From Aliishimia sp963678085 (lineage in GTDB: Bacteria > Pseudomonadota > Alphaproteobacteria > Rhodobacterales > Rhodobacteraceae): 64,000 bases of DNA. Under the pieces are notes generated by a model. It ran no database searches. It saw only the letters and a list, made by a program, of their open reading frames with translations, and was not told where the DNA came from. Each line of letters opens with the position of its first letter. Within the stretch, counting starts at the first letter, position 1. Position numbers and translations under genes: made by a program. The stretch is from assembly GCA_963678085.1 (NCBI GenBank), contig OY782680.1, positions 124,001 to 188,000 on the forward strand, read 5' to 3'. Positions 24,638 through 33,870 of the stretch are shown here, one piece after another.

Positions 24638-25842
24638 GCTTTCAAGAGCGCTTTTAGATCTGTTTCAAGGTCAGCAATCAAAGCGGGATCAGGGGATTTT
24701 CCGGCCTCAATCAAACGCTTGCCGATCATATAACCACGGGGATCGTTCATCGCATCAACCGCCAAAAGCTGGCTATTCGCATAATACCAGAAAGAAACCG
24801 TCTGCCCCTCGCCTTGGCGCACAACAACATCGCTATAGCCCGTGTTGAGGCCCGCGATTTGTAGTTTCACGTCATATTGATCTGACCAGAACCACGGCTT
24901 GGCGATATAGTCTTTCTGCGCGCCTAAGATGTTCATCGCAACGCATTCGGCTTGCTCAATGGCGTTGGGCACACTTTCCAGCCGGATGCGCGTATCTTGA
25001 TAGGGAAAAGAGGCACAATCCCCCGCGGCCCAGACATGTGGCTCGCTCGTGCGACCCTGCGCATCGGTGGCAATGCCGTTATCAAGCGTGATCCCGGCAG
25101 CTTCGGCCAGGGTGGTTTCGGGCGTGATACCAACACCAGCGATCACGAAATCAACCTCTAGCTCGGTACCATCGGTGAGGCGCGCGCCCGTGACTTTTTC
25201 TGTGCCCAGCAGCCGATCAAGCCCGACGCCTTCTTTGATCTCGACCCCATGGCTGCGGTGCAAATCGCGGAAATAATCAGAGGTCTGAGGCGCTGCGACC
25301 CGTTGCAAGATCCGCTCTGACATTTCCACTAGCGTGACCGAGAGCCCCTTTTTCGCCGCAACCGCCGCTGCCTCAAGGCCGATATAGCCGCCACCCACGA
25401 TGAGAACACGCCGCCCGGCTTCAAATTCTTGGCTCATCGCATCCACATCGGACAGGCCACGCACCACATAAACGCCGCCCAAATCTCCGCCAATCGCAGC
25501 AGGGAGACGGCGCGGGGTAGATCCGGTGGTCAGCACCAAATCCGTATAGGTGAGCTGTTCATCACCCAGTGTCACGGTCTGGGCTGCGGTGTCGATCCGG
25601 CTCACCTCTTGGCCCAAATGCAAATCAATGCCTTGCTCTGCGTAAAAGCTTTCGGGGCGCAAAAACATGCGCTCTAGCGCCATCTCGCCCAGCAAATAGG
25701 CTTTTGACAAAGGCGGGCGCTGATAGGGGGGAACTGGCTCTGCGCCGATCAGGCTTATTTGCCCTTCAAACCCTGCGCTGCGCAGCTTGGCCACACAGGA
25801 CGCCCCCGCTTGGCCCGCGCCAATTACAACGATATGTGCCAT
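24634..25842 (-). CDS. FAD-dependent ferredoxin/rubredoxin reductase-like oxidoreductase
   Basis: The 402-residue protein has two Rossmann motifs, VIGAGQAGASCVAKL at the N-terminus (FAD) and VGGGYIGLEAAAVAAKKG near residue 150 (NAD(P)H). It also has the FAD segment WAAGDCASFPY. It ends with the reductase C-terminal domain seen in putidaredoxin and rhodocoxin reductases. It should pass electrons from NAD(P)H to a [2Fe-2S] ferredoxin or a related acceptor, but no ferredoxin or P450 is next to it. The start at 25842 follows AAGGA; a longer frame to 25878 is less likely. Confidence 0.9.
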   Translation of the reverse strand: MAHIVVIGAGQAGASCVAKLRSAGFEGQISLIGAEPVPPYQRPPLSKAYLLGEMALERMFLRPESFYAEQGIDLHLGQEVSRIDTAAQTVTLGDEQLTYTDLVLTTGSTPRRLPAAIGGDLGGVYVVRGLSDVDAMSQEFEAGRRVLIVGGGYIGLEAAAVAAKKGLSVTLVEMSERILQRVAAPQTSDYFRDLHRSHGVEIKEGVGLDRLLGTEKVTGARLTDGTELEVDFVIAGVGITPETTLAEAAGITLDNGIATDAQGRTSEPHVWAAGDCASFPYQDTRIRLESVPNAIEQAECVAMNILGAQKDYIAKPWFWSDQYDVKLQIAGLNTGYSDVVVRQGEGQTVSFWYYANSQLLAVDAMNDPRGYMIGKRLIEAGKSPDPALIADLETDLKALLKA

Positions 25843-25928
25843 GATTGCATCCTTCCCTGGCCCTTTTGCACCGAGCATCCTATATCTCGCACATGCAGGG
25901 ACGCAATTATAAATGAGAGGATAATATC

Positions 25929-26417
25929 ATGACACTCAGCACAGGCGATCGCCTTCCCGAGGTCACGTTAACCCAGCTTGGCGCGAATGGACCGGAGCCG
26001 GTGGCGCTGGCTGACAAGCTGAAAGATCGCAAAGTGGTGATCTTTGCGGTTCCAGGCGCCTTTACCCCGACCTGTCATTCGGCCCATGTGCCCAGCTTTG
26101 TGCGCACCAAGGACCAGTTTGATGCAAAGGGCGTTGATGAGATTATCTGCGTGTCTGTGAATGATCCCTTTGTGATGAAAGCTTGGGGCGAGGCAACGGG
26201 CGCATCGCAGGCCGGGCTCACGCTGCTGGCCGATGCTCAAAGTGCCTTCACAACCGCAATCGGGATGGATTTCAGCGCCCCGCCCGCCGGTTTGCTCGCC
26301 CGCTCAAAGCGCTATGCGATGCTGGTTGAGAATGGCGAAGTCACGATTTTACAAGCCGAAGAGAACCCCGGTGTCTGTGATGTTTCTGGCGGCGAAGCTT
26401 TGCTAGACGCTATGTAG
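25929..26417 (+). CDS. Peroxiredoxin, Prx5 type
   Basis: The 162-residue protein reduces hydrogen and organic peroxides with a cysteine thiol. The peroxidatic Cys49 lies in PGAFTPTCH, the hallmark of the Prx5/AhpE-like subfamily. Cys74 and Cys150 (NPGVC) are further cysteines, the latter in the position of the resolving cysteine of atypical two-Cys Prx5. It probably uses glutaredoxin or thioredoxin as reductant. The gene is divergent from the FAD reductase at 25842, with 86 bases between. Confidence 0.94.
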   Translation: MTLSTGDRLPEVTLTQLGANGPEPVALADKLKDRKVVIFAVPGAFTPTCHSAHVPSFVRTKDQFDAKGVDEIICVSVNDPFVMKAWGEATGASQAGLTLLADAQSAFTTAIGMDFSAPPAGLLARSKRYAMLVENGEVTILQAEENPGVCDVSGGEALLDAM

Positions 26418-26418
26418 C

Positions 26419-26715
26419 TCAGGCGCTTGCGAACCGATCAAGCCTCTGAGCCAGTTTTATATCGAGCTGGCTCAGCCCGCCCACGTCATGCGTGGTCAAA
26501 AGCACATCGACACGGTTATAGACGTTGAACCATTCTGGGTGATGATTGAGCTTCTCAGCGCAGATCGCTGCCGAAGACATCCAGCCAAAGGCCTGCACGA
26601 AATCTTTGAACTTATAGCTTTTCTCAATCGCATCGCGCGCAGGGTTCAAAGCCCATCCGGCGGCCTCAAGTTCTGGCAAAAGCTGGGCGCGCTCGGCATC
26701 TGTTAACTTGCTCAT
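26419..26715 (-). CDS. phhB: Pterin-4a-carbinolamine dehydratase
   Basis: The 98-residue protein has the PCD/DCoH motif LNHHPEWFNVYNRVDV, with the catalytic His pair and Trp, and the usual length of this family. It dehydrates 4a-hydroxytetrahydrobiopterin formed by phenylalanine hydroxylase, or works in molybdopterin/folate-related chemistry. No phenylalanine hydroxylase gene is in view. Its start overlaps the stop of the FemAB-like gene by four bases. Its stop lies one base from the stop of the convergent peroxiredoxin gene. Confidence 0.93.
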   Translation of the reverse strand: MSKLTDAERAQLLPELEAAGWALNPARDAIEKSYKFKDFVQAFGWMSSAAICAEKLNHHPEWFNVYNRVDVLLTTHDVGGLSQLDIKLAQRLDRFASA

Positions 26716-27893
26716 TCCTGTTCCTCCACATGAGTTTTGCGAAACGGGCCGTAGCTGGTAAGGATCTCGATCTCTTCTGCCACTGCGGCTTGCTCGCCCT
26801 GTAAATACTCACCAATTGCGCGGGCAAAGCCGGGATCTGCCGCCCAGTGCACGCTATAGCAGGGCGTTGGCAGATAACCGCGCGCCAGCTTATGATCACC
26901 TTGCGCGCCGGCCTCGACGCGGCTCAGGCCAAGCTGTATCGCAAGGTCAATCGCGCGGTAATAGCAAAGCTCAAAATGCAGGCAGGGGTGATGCTCAATG
27001 CAGCCCCAATAACGGCCATAAAGCGTCTGCCGCCCAATGAAATTCAGCGCGCCGGCCACGGGCCTGCCATCGCGCATCGCAAGCACAAGGGCCACATCAT
27101 CGCGCAGCCGTTCTTGCACGATGTCAAAGAAGCGGCGTGTCAGATAAGGCGTGCCCCATTTGCGCGCGCCGGTGTCTTGGTAAAACCGCCAGAACGCATC
27201 CCAGTGCCAGGGCTCCAGCGCCTCCCCCATCAAAGTGACAATTTCCCCGCCAAAGCCCTGGGCTTGGCTGCGTTCTTTGCGGATATTCTTGCGTTTGCGC
27301 GAGCTGAGAGAGTTAAGGAAACCGTCAAAATCTGCATAGCCCTCATTCACCCAATGATACTGCTGGGTAAGGCGCTGCATGAAACCAAGCTCTTGCGCTT
27401 GGCTCGCCTCCTCGGCGGTGCAGAATGTGGCATGCACAGTCGCGATTTGGTTTTTCGCTGCGATCTGAGTGGCCCCTTGCAGTAAGGCGGGCAGACCGAG
27501 CGATTCAAATCCGGGTCGCACCAAGAACCGCCGACCCGTCGCCGGCGTGAAGGGCACCGCGATTTGCAGCTTGGGATAATAGCGCCCCCCGGCCCGTTCA
27601 TAGGCATGGGCCCAGCTATGATCAAAGATATATTCGCCCTGGCTGTGGCTTTTCCCATACATGGGCGCGAGCGCGATGATCTGCCCCTGAGTGCGCGCAA
27701 TCAGATAGTGGGGATGCCAGCCCGTGCCAGACCCGACCGAGCCACTTTCCTCAAGCGCATTGAGAAACCTATAGGTCGTGAAGGGATCTATGGGCCTGCC
27801 GCCTGTCGCAGTTTCAGGGCAAGCGCAGGCATCCCATTCAGCCTCTGAGATTGCGGCGAGGGTCGAAATCGCTTCAAGCTCTACGGGTTGCAC
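26712..27893 (-). CDS. FemAB-like GNAT-fold protein (DUF482)
   Basis: The 393-residue protein belongs to the DUF482/FemAB_like group, which has a double GNAT fold. Signatures are DPFTTYRFLNALEESGS, RKRKNIRKERSQAQ, ARKWGTPYLTRRFF and the C-terminal GYLPTPCYSVHW. Members are common in proteobacteria and are predicted aminoacyl- or acyl-transferases; a role in envelope or peptidoglycan modification is suggested by homology to FemAB only. It starts with GTG at 27893, supported by AAGGG six bases upstream. Confidence 0.88.
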   Translation of the reverse strand: MQPVELEAISTLAAISEAEWDACACPETATGGRPIDPFTTYRFLNALEESGSVGSGTGWHPHYLIARTQGQIIALAPMYGKSHSQGEYIFDHSWAHAYERAGGRYYPKLQIAVPFTPATGRRFLVRPGFESLGLPALLQGATQIAAKNQIATVHATFCTAEEASQAQELGFMQRLTQQYHWVNEGYADFDGFLNSLSSRKRKNIRKERSQAQGFGGEIVTLMGEALEPWHWDAFWRFYQDTGARKWGTPYLTRRFFDIVQERLRDDVALVLAMRDGRPVAGALNFIGRQTLYGRYWGCIEHHPCLHFELCYYRAIDLAIQLGLSRVEAGAQGDHKLARGYLPTPCYSVHWAADPGFARAIGEYLQGEQAAVAEEIEILTSYGPFRKTHVEEQE

Positions 27894-27924
27894 ATTGTGC
27901 CCTTCGCATGTTCATCAGCAGCGA

Positions 27925-28680
27925 TCACGGCAAATACCCCTCAAAGGTAATGTTCTCCGCGACAGTACGCGCCTGAGCCTCATCTTGCTGCGAGCGAACC
28001 GTCCAGCACAGAATATGCGCGCCATGGGCCTTAAGATCAGCAACGCGCGGGCGGGTTAAATCCCGCGCATCATGGCTGATAAAACAGGCCCCAACCCGGT
28101 CGTAATCTGGAATAGCGCGCAGCTCATCGCATCGCGCCGCGCTCAAAGCCGGCCAATCGCCCGGATCATAGGCGCAGCTCACCAAACCGCGCGGAATCTT
28201 TGGGGCAAGCTGCGCCAGTTTCGCCACGCAATGCGGGTTAAATGACATCAGCGCGGCAGGGCCGGAATAATCCGTTACCGACTGCGCCACCGCTTGTTCC
28301 AAAGGGCCAATATTTGGACCCATCGCCCCGTCCTGGTCCTTGAGTTCGATCAAAACAGGCACGCGCCCGGCGACAAGGCCCAGAATTTCCGGCAAATCTG
28401 GGATGCCCTCGCGCCCGCCCTTTAGAGCAATCCCTTGCAAATCCGCGCGCGAGTATTCGCGAATGAACCCAGTTTCCCCCGTGAGCCGCGCTAGATCATA
28501 ATCATGAAACACCATCGCATGACCATCGGCGCTGAGCTGCACATCAATCTCGATCCCATAGCCATGCTCTATGGCCGCAAGAACGGCAGCCCGGCTATTT
28601 TCAGGGCGGGCTTGCGCGATATCATGCAACGCACGATGCGCGGTCGGCCGGGTCAAAAACGCGGCGGGCAGGCGCATCAT
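27925..28680 (-). CDS. Glycerophosphodiester phosphodiesterase
   Basis: The 251-residue protein lacks a signal peptide and resembles cytoplasmic UgpQ. It hydrolyses glycerophosphodiesters to glycerol 3-phosphate and an alcohol. Family residues are visible: HR at 16-17, ENS (28-30), the metal-binding EIDVQLSADG and FHDYDLARLTG. The C-terminal LCWTVR is also typical. Its start overlaps the RidA stop (ATGA), so the two are co-translated. Confidence 0.92.
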   Translation of the reverse strand: MMRLPAAFLTRPTAHRALHDIAQARPENSRAAVLAAIEHGYGIEIDVQLSADGHAMVFHDYDLARLTGETGFIREYSRADLQGIALKGGREGIPDLPEILGLVAGRVPVLIELKDQDGAMGPNIGPLEQAVAQSVTDYSGPAALMSFNPHCVAKLAQLAPKIPRGLVSCAYDPGDWPALSAARCDELRAIPDYDRVGACFISHDARDLTRPRVADLKAHGAHILCWTVRSQQDEAQARTVAENITFEGYLP

Positions 28681-29135
28681 TTGATTTGGAAAATACCTTC
28701 GATCTCGACCGCTACACCCAATGGCAGCGAGGGCGCAGAGACAGCCGAGCGCGCATGACGCCCCGCATCCCCCAATGCCTCAACCAGAAAATCAGAGCAG
28801 CCGTTGATGACCTTAGGTTGATCGGTGAAATTCGCCGTCGAATTCACGAACCCGGTCAGCTTAACCACGCGCACCAAACGGTCCATATCGCCATCGCAAG
28901 CCGCTTTCACCTGTGCCAGCAGGCTCAGCCCACAAAGGCGCGCGGCGGCGGCACCCTCTTCAATGGAAAGATCATCACCAAGCTTGCCCGTCACCAAAGT
29001 GCCGTCTTCCATGCTGATTTGGCCAGACACATAGAGCATGTCACCAATCTGCACGAACGGCACATAATTGGCCGCAGGAGCACTGGCGGATGGCAGGTTA
29101 ATTCCAAGCTCTTCTAGTCGTTTCGTAAGGGACAT
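28677..29135 (-). CDS. RidA family protein (long YjgF subgroup)
   Basis: The 152-residue protein is the extended Rid type, with an N-terminal helix MSLTKRLEELGINLP before the fold. It then has LYVSGQISMEDG, VVKLTGFVNST and HARSAVSAPSLPLGVAVEIE, including the conserved Arg that binds the carboxylate of the imine. It probably hydrolyses enamine or imine intermediates. This is one of three RidA-family genes in the window; the others are at 8023 and 63479 and are not close copies of it. Confidence 0.92.
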   Translation of the reverse strand: MSLTKRLEELGINLPSASAPAANYVPFVQIGDMLYVSGQISMEDGTLVTGKLGDDLSIEEGAAAARLCGLSLLAQVKAACDGDMDRLVRVVKLTGFVNSTANFTDQPKVINGCSDFLVEALGDAGRHARSAVSAPSLPLGVAVEIEGIFQIK

Positions 29136-29222
29136 TGCAGCGCATTCCTTATTGGGGGTTTGATTTTTCCCGACATTAGGAGATTTCTTGCCTGTGGGGA
29201 ACCACCTAAGTTCTCGCGTCGG

Positions 29223-30524
29223 TTAAGATTCACGGAAGGCGCGATTGAAATAATCCATCAACGGCTTCACGAAATAGGCCAGCGGCGTGCGATCTTCTGT
29301 GCGGATATAGGTTTCAACCGGCATGCCGGGGATCAAGGTGGTGCCTTCGGGCAGGCGCTCCAGCTCGCCGGGCATCAACACGATTTCAGCCCGGTAATAA
29401 GTCGCGCGGGTCGCTTCATCCTCGAACGCATCAGCCGAAATCAGCTCTACCTGCCCAAAAAGCTCAGGCGTTGTGCGTTGATCCAATGCAGAAAAACGTA
29501 AAGACACGGGCTGCCCCACCAAGACTTGGTCAATATGCACGGGTTCTATCTGCGTGGCGATCACAAGGGGGCGGTCTTGCGGCACAATGAACAGCACCGG
29601 CTGCGCAGCCTGCAGAACTGAGCGCAGAGTTTGAACGGTCAACCCATAGACGATGCCCGAGACGGGGGCGCGAATATCAAGGCGAGAGAGTTCCTCAATC
29701 GTGGCGGCGCGCTGTTCTCTGAGCTCAAGCTCGCGATAACGCAAATCGCGCAGCTGAGTGATCGCATCTTCGCGCAGCTTGGCTTCGATCTTTAGGAACT
29801 CGATTTCGGTCTCAGTGATACGTGCCTCAGCCTGTGCGCGATTCGCCGCAAGCTCCCCAAGCTGGCCCTCCAAATTCGCTGCATTGCGCCGCAGCGCAAG
29901 CAATGTGCCGGTTTGTGCAAGTCCACGATCAAACAGGGTTTGCTGCGCGGTAAGCTCTTCTTGGATCAGCGCGCGCTGCTCGGCCAAAGAGACCATCTGC
30001 GCATCTATACCCGTGATCTGATTGCCGATCTGGTCCTTACGTTTGCCAAGCTGATCAAGCTCTTGGGCCACGCTCGTTCGGCGCGCATGAAAGAGGTTTT
30101 CTTGCCCCGCCACCAGCTCGGCAAGCTCGCTATCCATGCTGGCGCGCTCAATCAGTTCGGGCAGAAACTCTACATTATCTTTGCCGTCTCGCTCGGCCTC
30201 AAGCCGACCGCGGCGAGCAATAATTTCGAAAAGTTGACCTTCTGTGATCGTCAATTGCGATCTGAGCCGGGAATCATCCAGCACCAAAAGCACATCGCCC
30301 GCCGCGACCACATCGCCCTCTTTGACGTTGATTTTCGCGACCACACCGCCGATTGGGTGTTGCACAACTTGGCGGTTGCGCTCAACCTCGATGCGACCCG
30401 AGGCGATGATAGCCCCGGCAATTTCGGTCATGACCGACCAAGCGCCAAAGCCCCCCAAGAGAACCAAAAGCCCCAAAAAGCCGATAAAGAGCGGCGCGCG
30501 CGCGGACCATTTTTTCTGTCCCAT
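29223..30524 (-). CDS. HlyD/PrtE-type membrane fusion protein of a type I secretion system
   Basis: The 433-residue protein has one N-terminal membrane helix (about 12-34) and a lipoyl-type segment (RNRQVVQHPIGGVVAKINVK). A long coiled-coil hairpin follows (about 100-285), then a second barrel half (DIRAPVSGIVYGLTV) and a C-terminal beta domain. This is the PrtE/HlyD layout, spanning the periplasm between the inner-membrane ABC transporter and TolC. It overlaps the ABC gene by one base. The RTX protein at 18678-21848 is the obvious candidate cargo. Confidence 0.94.
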   Translation of the reverse strand: MGQKKWSARAPLFIGFLGLLVLLGGFGAWSVMTEIAGAIIASGRIEVERNRQVVQHPIGGVVAKINVKEGDVVAAGDVLLVLDDSRLRSQLTITEGQLFEIIARRGRLEAERDGKDNVEFLPELIERASMDSELAELVAGQENLFHARRTSVAQELDQLGKRKDQIGNQITGIDAQMVSLAEQRALIQEELTAQQTLFDRGLAQTGTLLALRRNAANLEGQLGELAANRAQAEARITETEIEFLKIEAKLREDAITQLRDLRYRELELREQRAATIEELSRLDIRAPVSGIVYGLTVQTLRSVLQAAQPVLFIVPQDRPLVIATQIEPVHIDQVLVGQPVSLRFSALDQRTTPELFGQVELISADAFEDEATRATYYRAEIVLMPGELERLPEGTTLIPGMPVETYIRTEDRTPLAYFVKPLMDYFNRAFRES

Positions 30525-32260
30525 TAGCTGACCCCTCCGCTGCTCACCGGTTGATTTGCAAGCTGGCGGTGGTTTTTGACCGTCGCCTTCAGAACTTCAT
30601 CCTTGGGACCAAAAGCCACCCGCGCTCCGTTTTCAATGACCAAAAGCACATCACATTCCTGGATCGCGTTGGGGCGATGCGCCATGATCAGCACGCTACA
30701 GCCTTCGGATTTGAGCGATTTGATTGCGGCATTCAGTGCTTGGTTGCCCTGGTTATCGAGATTGGAGTTGGGTTCATCAAGTACCACAATCACGGGGTTA
30801 TCATAGAGCGCGCGGGCCAGACCGATGCGCTGGATCTGCCCCCCGGAAAGGCGGCTTTGCCCATCGCGAATGACGGTATCATAACCGTCGGGCAGCTCGA
30901 GAATCATTTGGTGAGCCGCGGCCTTTTGCGCGGCGGCGACCACTTTTTGCGCGTCAGGCTCTTCGGCGAGGCGCGCAATGTTTTCAGCGATTGTTCCATC
31001 AAAAAGCTGCACGCGCTGGGGCAAATAGCCAACGAGACCGCCCAGAACCTCTGGCTCATATTGGTCAAGCGCCGCCCCATCAAGCCGGATCGACCCCGCG
31101 GCGGGACGCCAAAGGCCGGTGATCGCACGCGCCAGAGTGGATTTGCCGCAGCCTGACGGGCCAATCACGCCCATGGCCTGCCCTGGCAGGAGCTCAAAAT
31201 TGATGGATTTGAGCGAGGCTTGCCGCTCTCCGGGGGGAACAATCGTAACGCCCTTGCCGATCAACTTAGCGGCGGGGCGCGGCAAGGCGGTGCGCGGCAT
31301 GCGCGGGGCCACCTCTGAGAGCAATTGTGCCAGATTCCCCCAACCTTTGAGCGCGCGCTGCACAAGCGCCCATTGCCCCACAGCCAGCTCAATTGGCGCA
31401 AGCGCACGACCCAAAAGGATCGAGCCTGCAATCATCGCGCCAGGCGTCAACTCGTTTTGCAGAACCAACCACGCCCCAAGGCCCAGCATCGCCGATTGCA
31501 GCAGCAAACGGATGGTTTTGGTCATGGAGGTAAAGCCGCCCTGCACATCCGAGGCTGAAATCCCTTCGCTCAAAGACATGCCGCGGGCCTTGCTCCAACG
31601 TCGATAGGCGGCGGTTTCCATGCCCATCGCTTGCAGCATTTCTGCCTCGGTGCGCATCTGCCCCGACATTTGCCCCGCCTGCATCTCTGCCTGCATCGCC
31701 TTGGCATTGGGTGCGCGCGACAAAAGCTGGTTGAGCACCGTGATCACGATCAAAATCGAGCCGCCAAATATGGCAAGCCAGCCCATCAGCGGGTGGAACA
31801 GGAAAATCCCCGCAAGAAAAACCGGAGTCCAGGGGATATCAAATATCGCCATAAGCACCGGCGCGGTCATCAAGCGACGCACTGATTCGAGATCTTGCAA
31901 CCCGGTTTCTGTGCGCGGGTCCGGCGCAATCGCGGCTTTCCGGTTCACCGCATCAAAAACACGTTTATCAAGCGCATCTTGGAATCGGGCCCCAGCGCGG
32001 CTCATCACGCGGCCACGCACCCAATCCATAAGCCCCATCATCCCATATAGAAAAAGGACGATCAGCGAGAGCGCGATCAACGTTTCAACAGAGCGAGACC
32101 CGAGCACACGGTCATAGACTTGCAGCATATAAAGCGGGCCGGTCAGCATCAGCAAATTGGCGAAAAAGCTGAAGACCGCAACAGCCCAATAGAGGCTGCG
32201 GCTTTCGCGACGCGCGGCGATGAGCTCTGCCCTACCTACCCTTGTATCAATATTCTTCAT
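30524..32260 (-). CDS. PrtD-type type I secretion ABC transporter/ATPase
   Basis: The 578-residue protein has an N-terminal exporter membrane domain (about 20-320, six helices) and a C-terminal ATPase. The ATPase shows Walker A GPSGCGKST, signature LSGGQIQRIGLARAL and Walker B VIVVLDEPNSNLD. It lacks the N-terminal C39-like domain of HlyB, as PrtD/LipB do not have one. The start at 32260 follows AAAGG; a longer frame to 32287 is less likely. It is first in a two-gene exporter unit. Confidence 0.94.
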   Translation of the reverse strand: MKNIDTRVGRAELIAARRESRSLYWAVAVFSFFANLLMLTGPLYMLQVYDRVLGSRSVETLIALSLIVLFLYGMMGLMDWVRGRVMSRAGARFQDALDKRVFDAVNRKAAIAPDPRTETGLQDLESVRRLMTAPVLMAIFDIPWTPVFLAGIFLFHPLMGWLAIFGGSILIVITVLNQLLSRAPNAKAMQAEMQAGQMSGQMRTEAEMLQAMGMETAAYRRWSKARGMSLSEGISASDVQGGFTSMTKTIRLLLQSAMLGLGAWLVLQNELTPGAMIAGSILLGRALAPIELAVGQWALVQRALKGWGNLAQLLSEVAPRMPRTALPRPAAKLIGKGVTIVPPGERQASLKSINFELLPGQAMGVIGPSGCGKSTLARAITGLWRPAAGSIRLDGAALDQYEPEVLGGLVGYLPQRVQLFDGTIAENIARLAEEPDAQKVVAAAQKAAAHQMILELPDGYDTVIRDGQSRLSGGQIQRIGLARALYDNPVIVVLDEPNSNLDNQGNQALNAAIKSLKSEGCSVLIMAHRPNAIQECDVLLVIENGARVAFGPKDEVLKATVKNHRQLANQPVSSGGVS

Positions 32261-32413
32261 CGGCGCCTTTCTGCTAAAACGCTGCAAAATTAGTTAAAAT
32301 ATTCCGTAAAGACTGAGGCATAGATGTCACATATTTAAAGCCGCCCCTATGCGACTGGGCTTTGTTATATTAAGAACTGGATTGCTTTTAACCATAGAAA
32401 GTTAGGATTTCCA

Positions 32414-33181
32414 TTGCCCCGCATGGCCTCACCGTTCTTTTTATCGAAAATTTTTCTCTGTTGTGCTGTGGCGATTGGTCTGACGGCCTGTTCACAGGGG
32501 CAAGATCTTGATCCAAATGACGGAATCCATGATCCCGGAGAGATGCGAAACCGCAAGGTGCATGAGTTTAATCGCAAGCTTGACGAAAAATTCGTGCGAC
32601 CTGCCGCGTCTGGATATACCAAAGTCCTGCCCGATGAAATTGAAGATAGTGTCGGCAATTTTGCTACCAATCTTGGCCGGCCCGCTCAGATGGTAAACGC
32701 GACTTTGCAGGGGGATCTCAAAGGCTTAGGTCTTTCCACCAGTCGGTTTTTGATCAATTCGGTGCTTGGCTTTGGTGGGCTGTTCGATGTGGCCTCGGAC
32801 TTTGGGGTTAAGGATCACGAGACCGATTTTGGTGAAACCTTGCATGTTTGGGGCGTTGGCGAAGGGCGCTATGTCGAGCTGCCAATCTTAGGCCCATCCA
32901 CCTCGCGCGATGCGGTTGGCACGGCTGTGGATCTGTTCACAAATCCGCTATCTTACAAAGTCGATGCGCCAGAAAGCCTGGTAGGCACCGCAGCAACGGC
33001 CGCTGCAACGCTTGGAACGCGCGGAAGATATAGTGATACAATTGACTCTATCTTATATGAAAGTGCAGACAGCTATGCACAAGCACGCTTAATATACTTG
33101 CAAAATCGGCGTCATGAGCTCGGGCAAACCGATGAAACCTCTGAGATCGACCCGTTTGAGCTAGACACGGAAGGATTTTAA
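32414..33181 (+). CDS. mlaA: MlaA/VacJ family lipoprotein
   Basis: MlaA sits in the outer membrane and extracts misplaced phospholipids from the outer leaflet, handing them to MlaC. The 255-residue protein has a lipoprotein signal (ALGLTAC-like, here AIGLTACS), then FNRKLDEKFVRPAASGY and GDLKGLGLSTSRFLINSVLG, and GRYVELPILGPSTSRD, all typical. The Shine-Dalgarno AGGA stands six bases before a TTG at 32414, but 15 bases before the ATG at 32423, so TTG is preferred. mlaC follows one base after its stop. The mlaFED transporter is not here. Confidence 0.93.
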   Translation: MPRMASPFFLSKIFLCCAVAIGLTACSQGQDLDPNDGIHDPGEMRNRKVHEFNRKLDEKFVRPAASGYTKVLPDEIEDSVGNFATNLGRPAQMVNATLQGDLKGLGLSTSRFLINSVLGFGGLFDVASDFGVKDHETDFGETLHVWGVGEGRYVELPILGPSTSRDAVGTAVDLFTNPLSYKVDAPESLVGTAATAAATLGTRGRYSDTIDSILYESADSYAQARLIYLQNRRHELGQTDETSEIDPFELDTEGF

Positions 33182-33182
33182 C

Positions 33183-33770
33183 ATGCATCGACGCGGGGCT
33201 ATTTTGTCACTTGGATCCGCCGCTGTGCTGGCCCCGTCGCTGGGCTTTGCGCTCACCAAATCAAGCGCTAAGGATCTGATTGACAAGCTCGTAGATGATA
33301 TCAACCGCGTCATCGCCTCGGGCAAGAGCGAAGAGCGGATGTATAAGGATTTTGAACGCATTTTTGCGCAATATTCCGATACATCTTATATCGCAGCCTA
33401 TGCCATGGGCGCAGATGGTCGCCGCGCGAGCAGGTCGCAAAAGGCGGCGTTTTCCAAGGTTTTTCAACGCTATATCTCGCGCAAATATGGCAAACGGTTC
33501 CGGGAATTCATTGGCGGGCGGCTTGAGGTTCAGGGCGTCAAGGAAGTCAAAAGATGGTTTGAGGTGAAAACAACGGCCTATCTGCAAGGCACCTCTCCCT
33601 TTGAGGTGACATTCCTGGTTTCGGACCGCTCGGGCAAGGATCTGTTCTTTAATATGTTTATCGAAGGCATCAATCTTTTGCTCACCGAGCGCACCGAAAT
33701 CGGCGCGTTGCTGGATCGCAATAAGGGCGATATCGACAAGATGATTGCGGCTCTGAAAACTGCGGCTTAG
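33183..33770 (+). CDS. mlaC: MlaC/Ttg2D family periplasmic phospholipid-binding protein
   Basis: The 195-residue protein has a Tat-like signal (MHRRGAILSLGSAAVLAPSL) and the MlaC fold, with AKDLIDKLVDDINRVIAS, FSKVFQRYISRKYGKRF and GINLLLTERTEIGALLDRNKG. It would ferry phospholipids between MlaA at the outer membrane and MlaFEDB at the inner membrane. It begins one base after the mlaA stop, so they are one transcript. The twin Arg motif is weak (RRG) and Tat export is uncertain. Confidence 0.92.
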   Translation: MHRRGAILSLGSAAVLAPSLGFALTKSSAKDLIDKLVDDINRVIASGKSEERMYKDFERIFAQYSDTSYIAAYAMGADGRRASRSQKAAFSKVFQRYISRKYGKRFREFIGGRLEVQGVKEVKRWFEVKTTAYLQGTSPFEVTFLVSDRSGKDLFFNMFIEGINLLLTERTEIGALLDRNKGDIDKMIAALKTAA

Positions 33771-33870
33771 CCTCCTCACAGGTTGAGTCGGGGTTGCACC
33801 GCGCCGCATTTCCTGCTTGGCTGGCTGCATAAAGAAAACGCAGCAAAAAAGCACTGCAGGGAGTTAACCT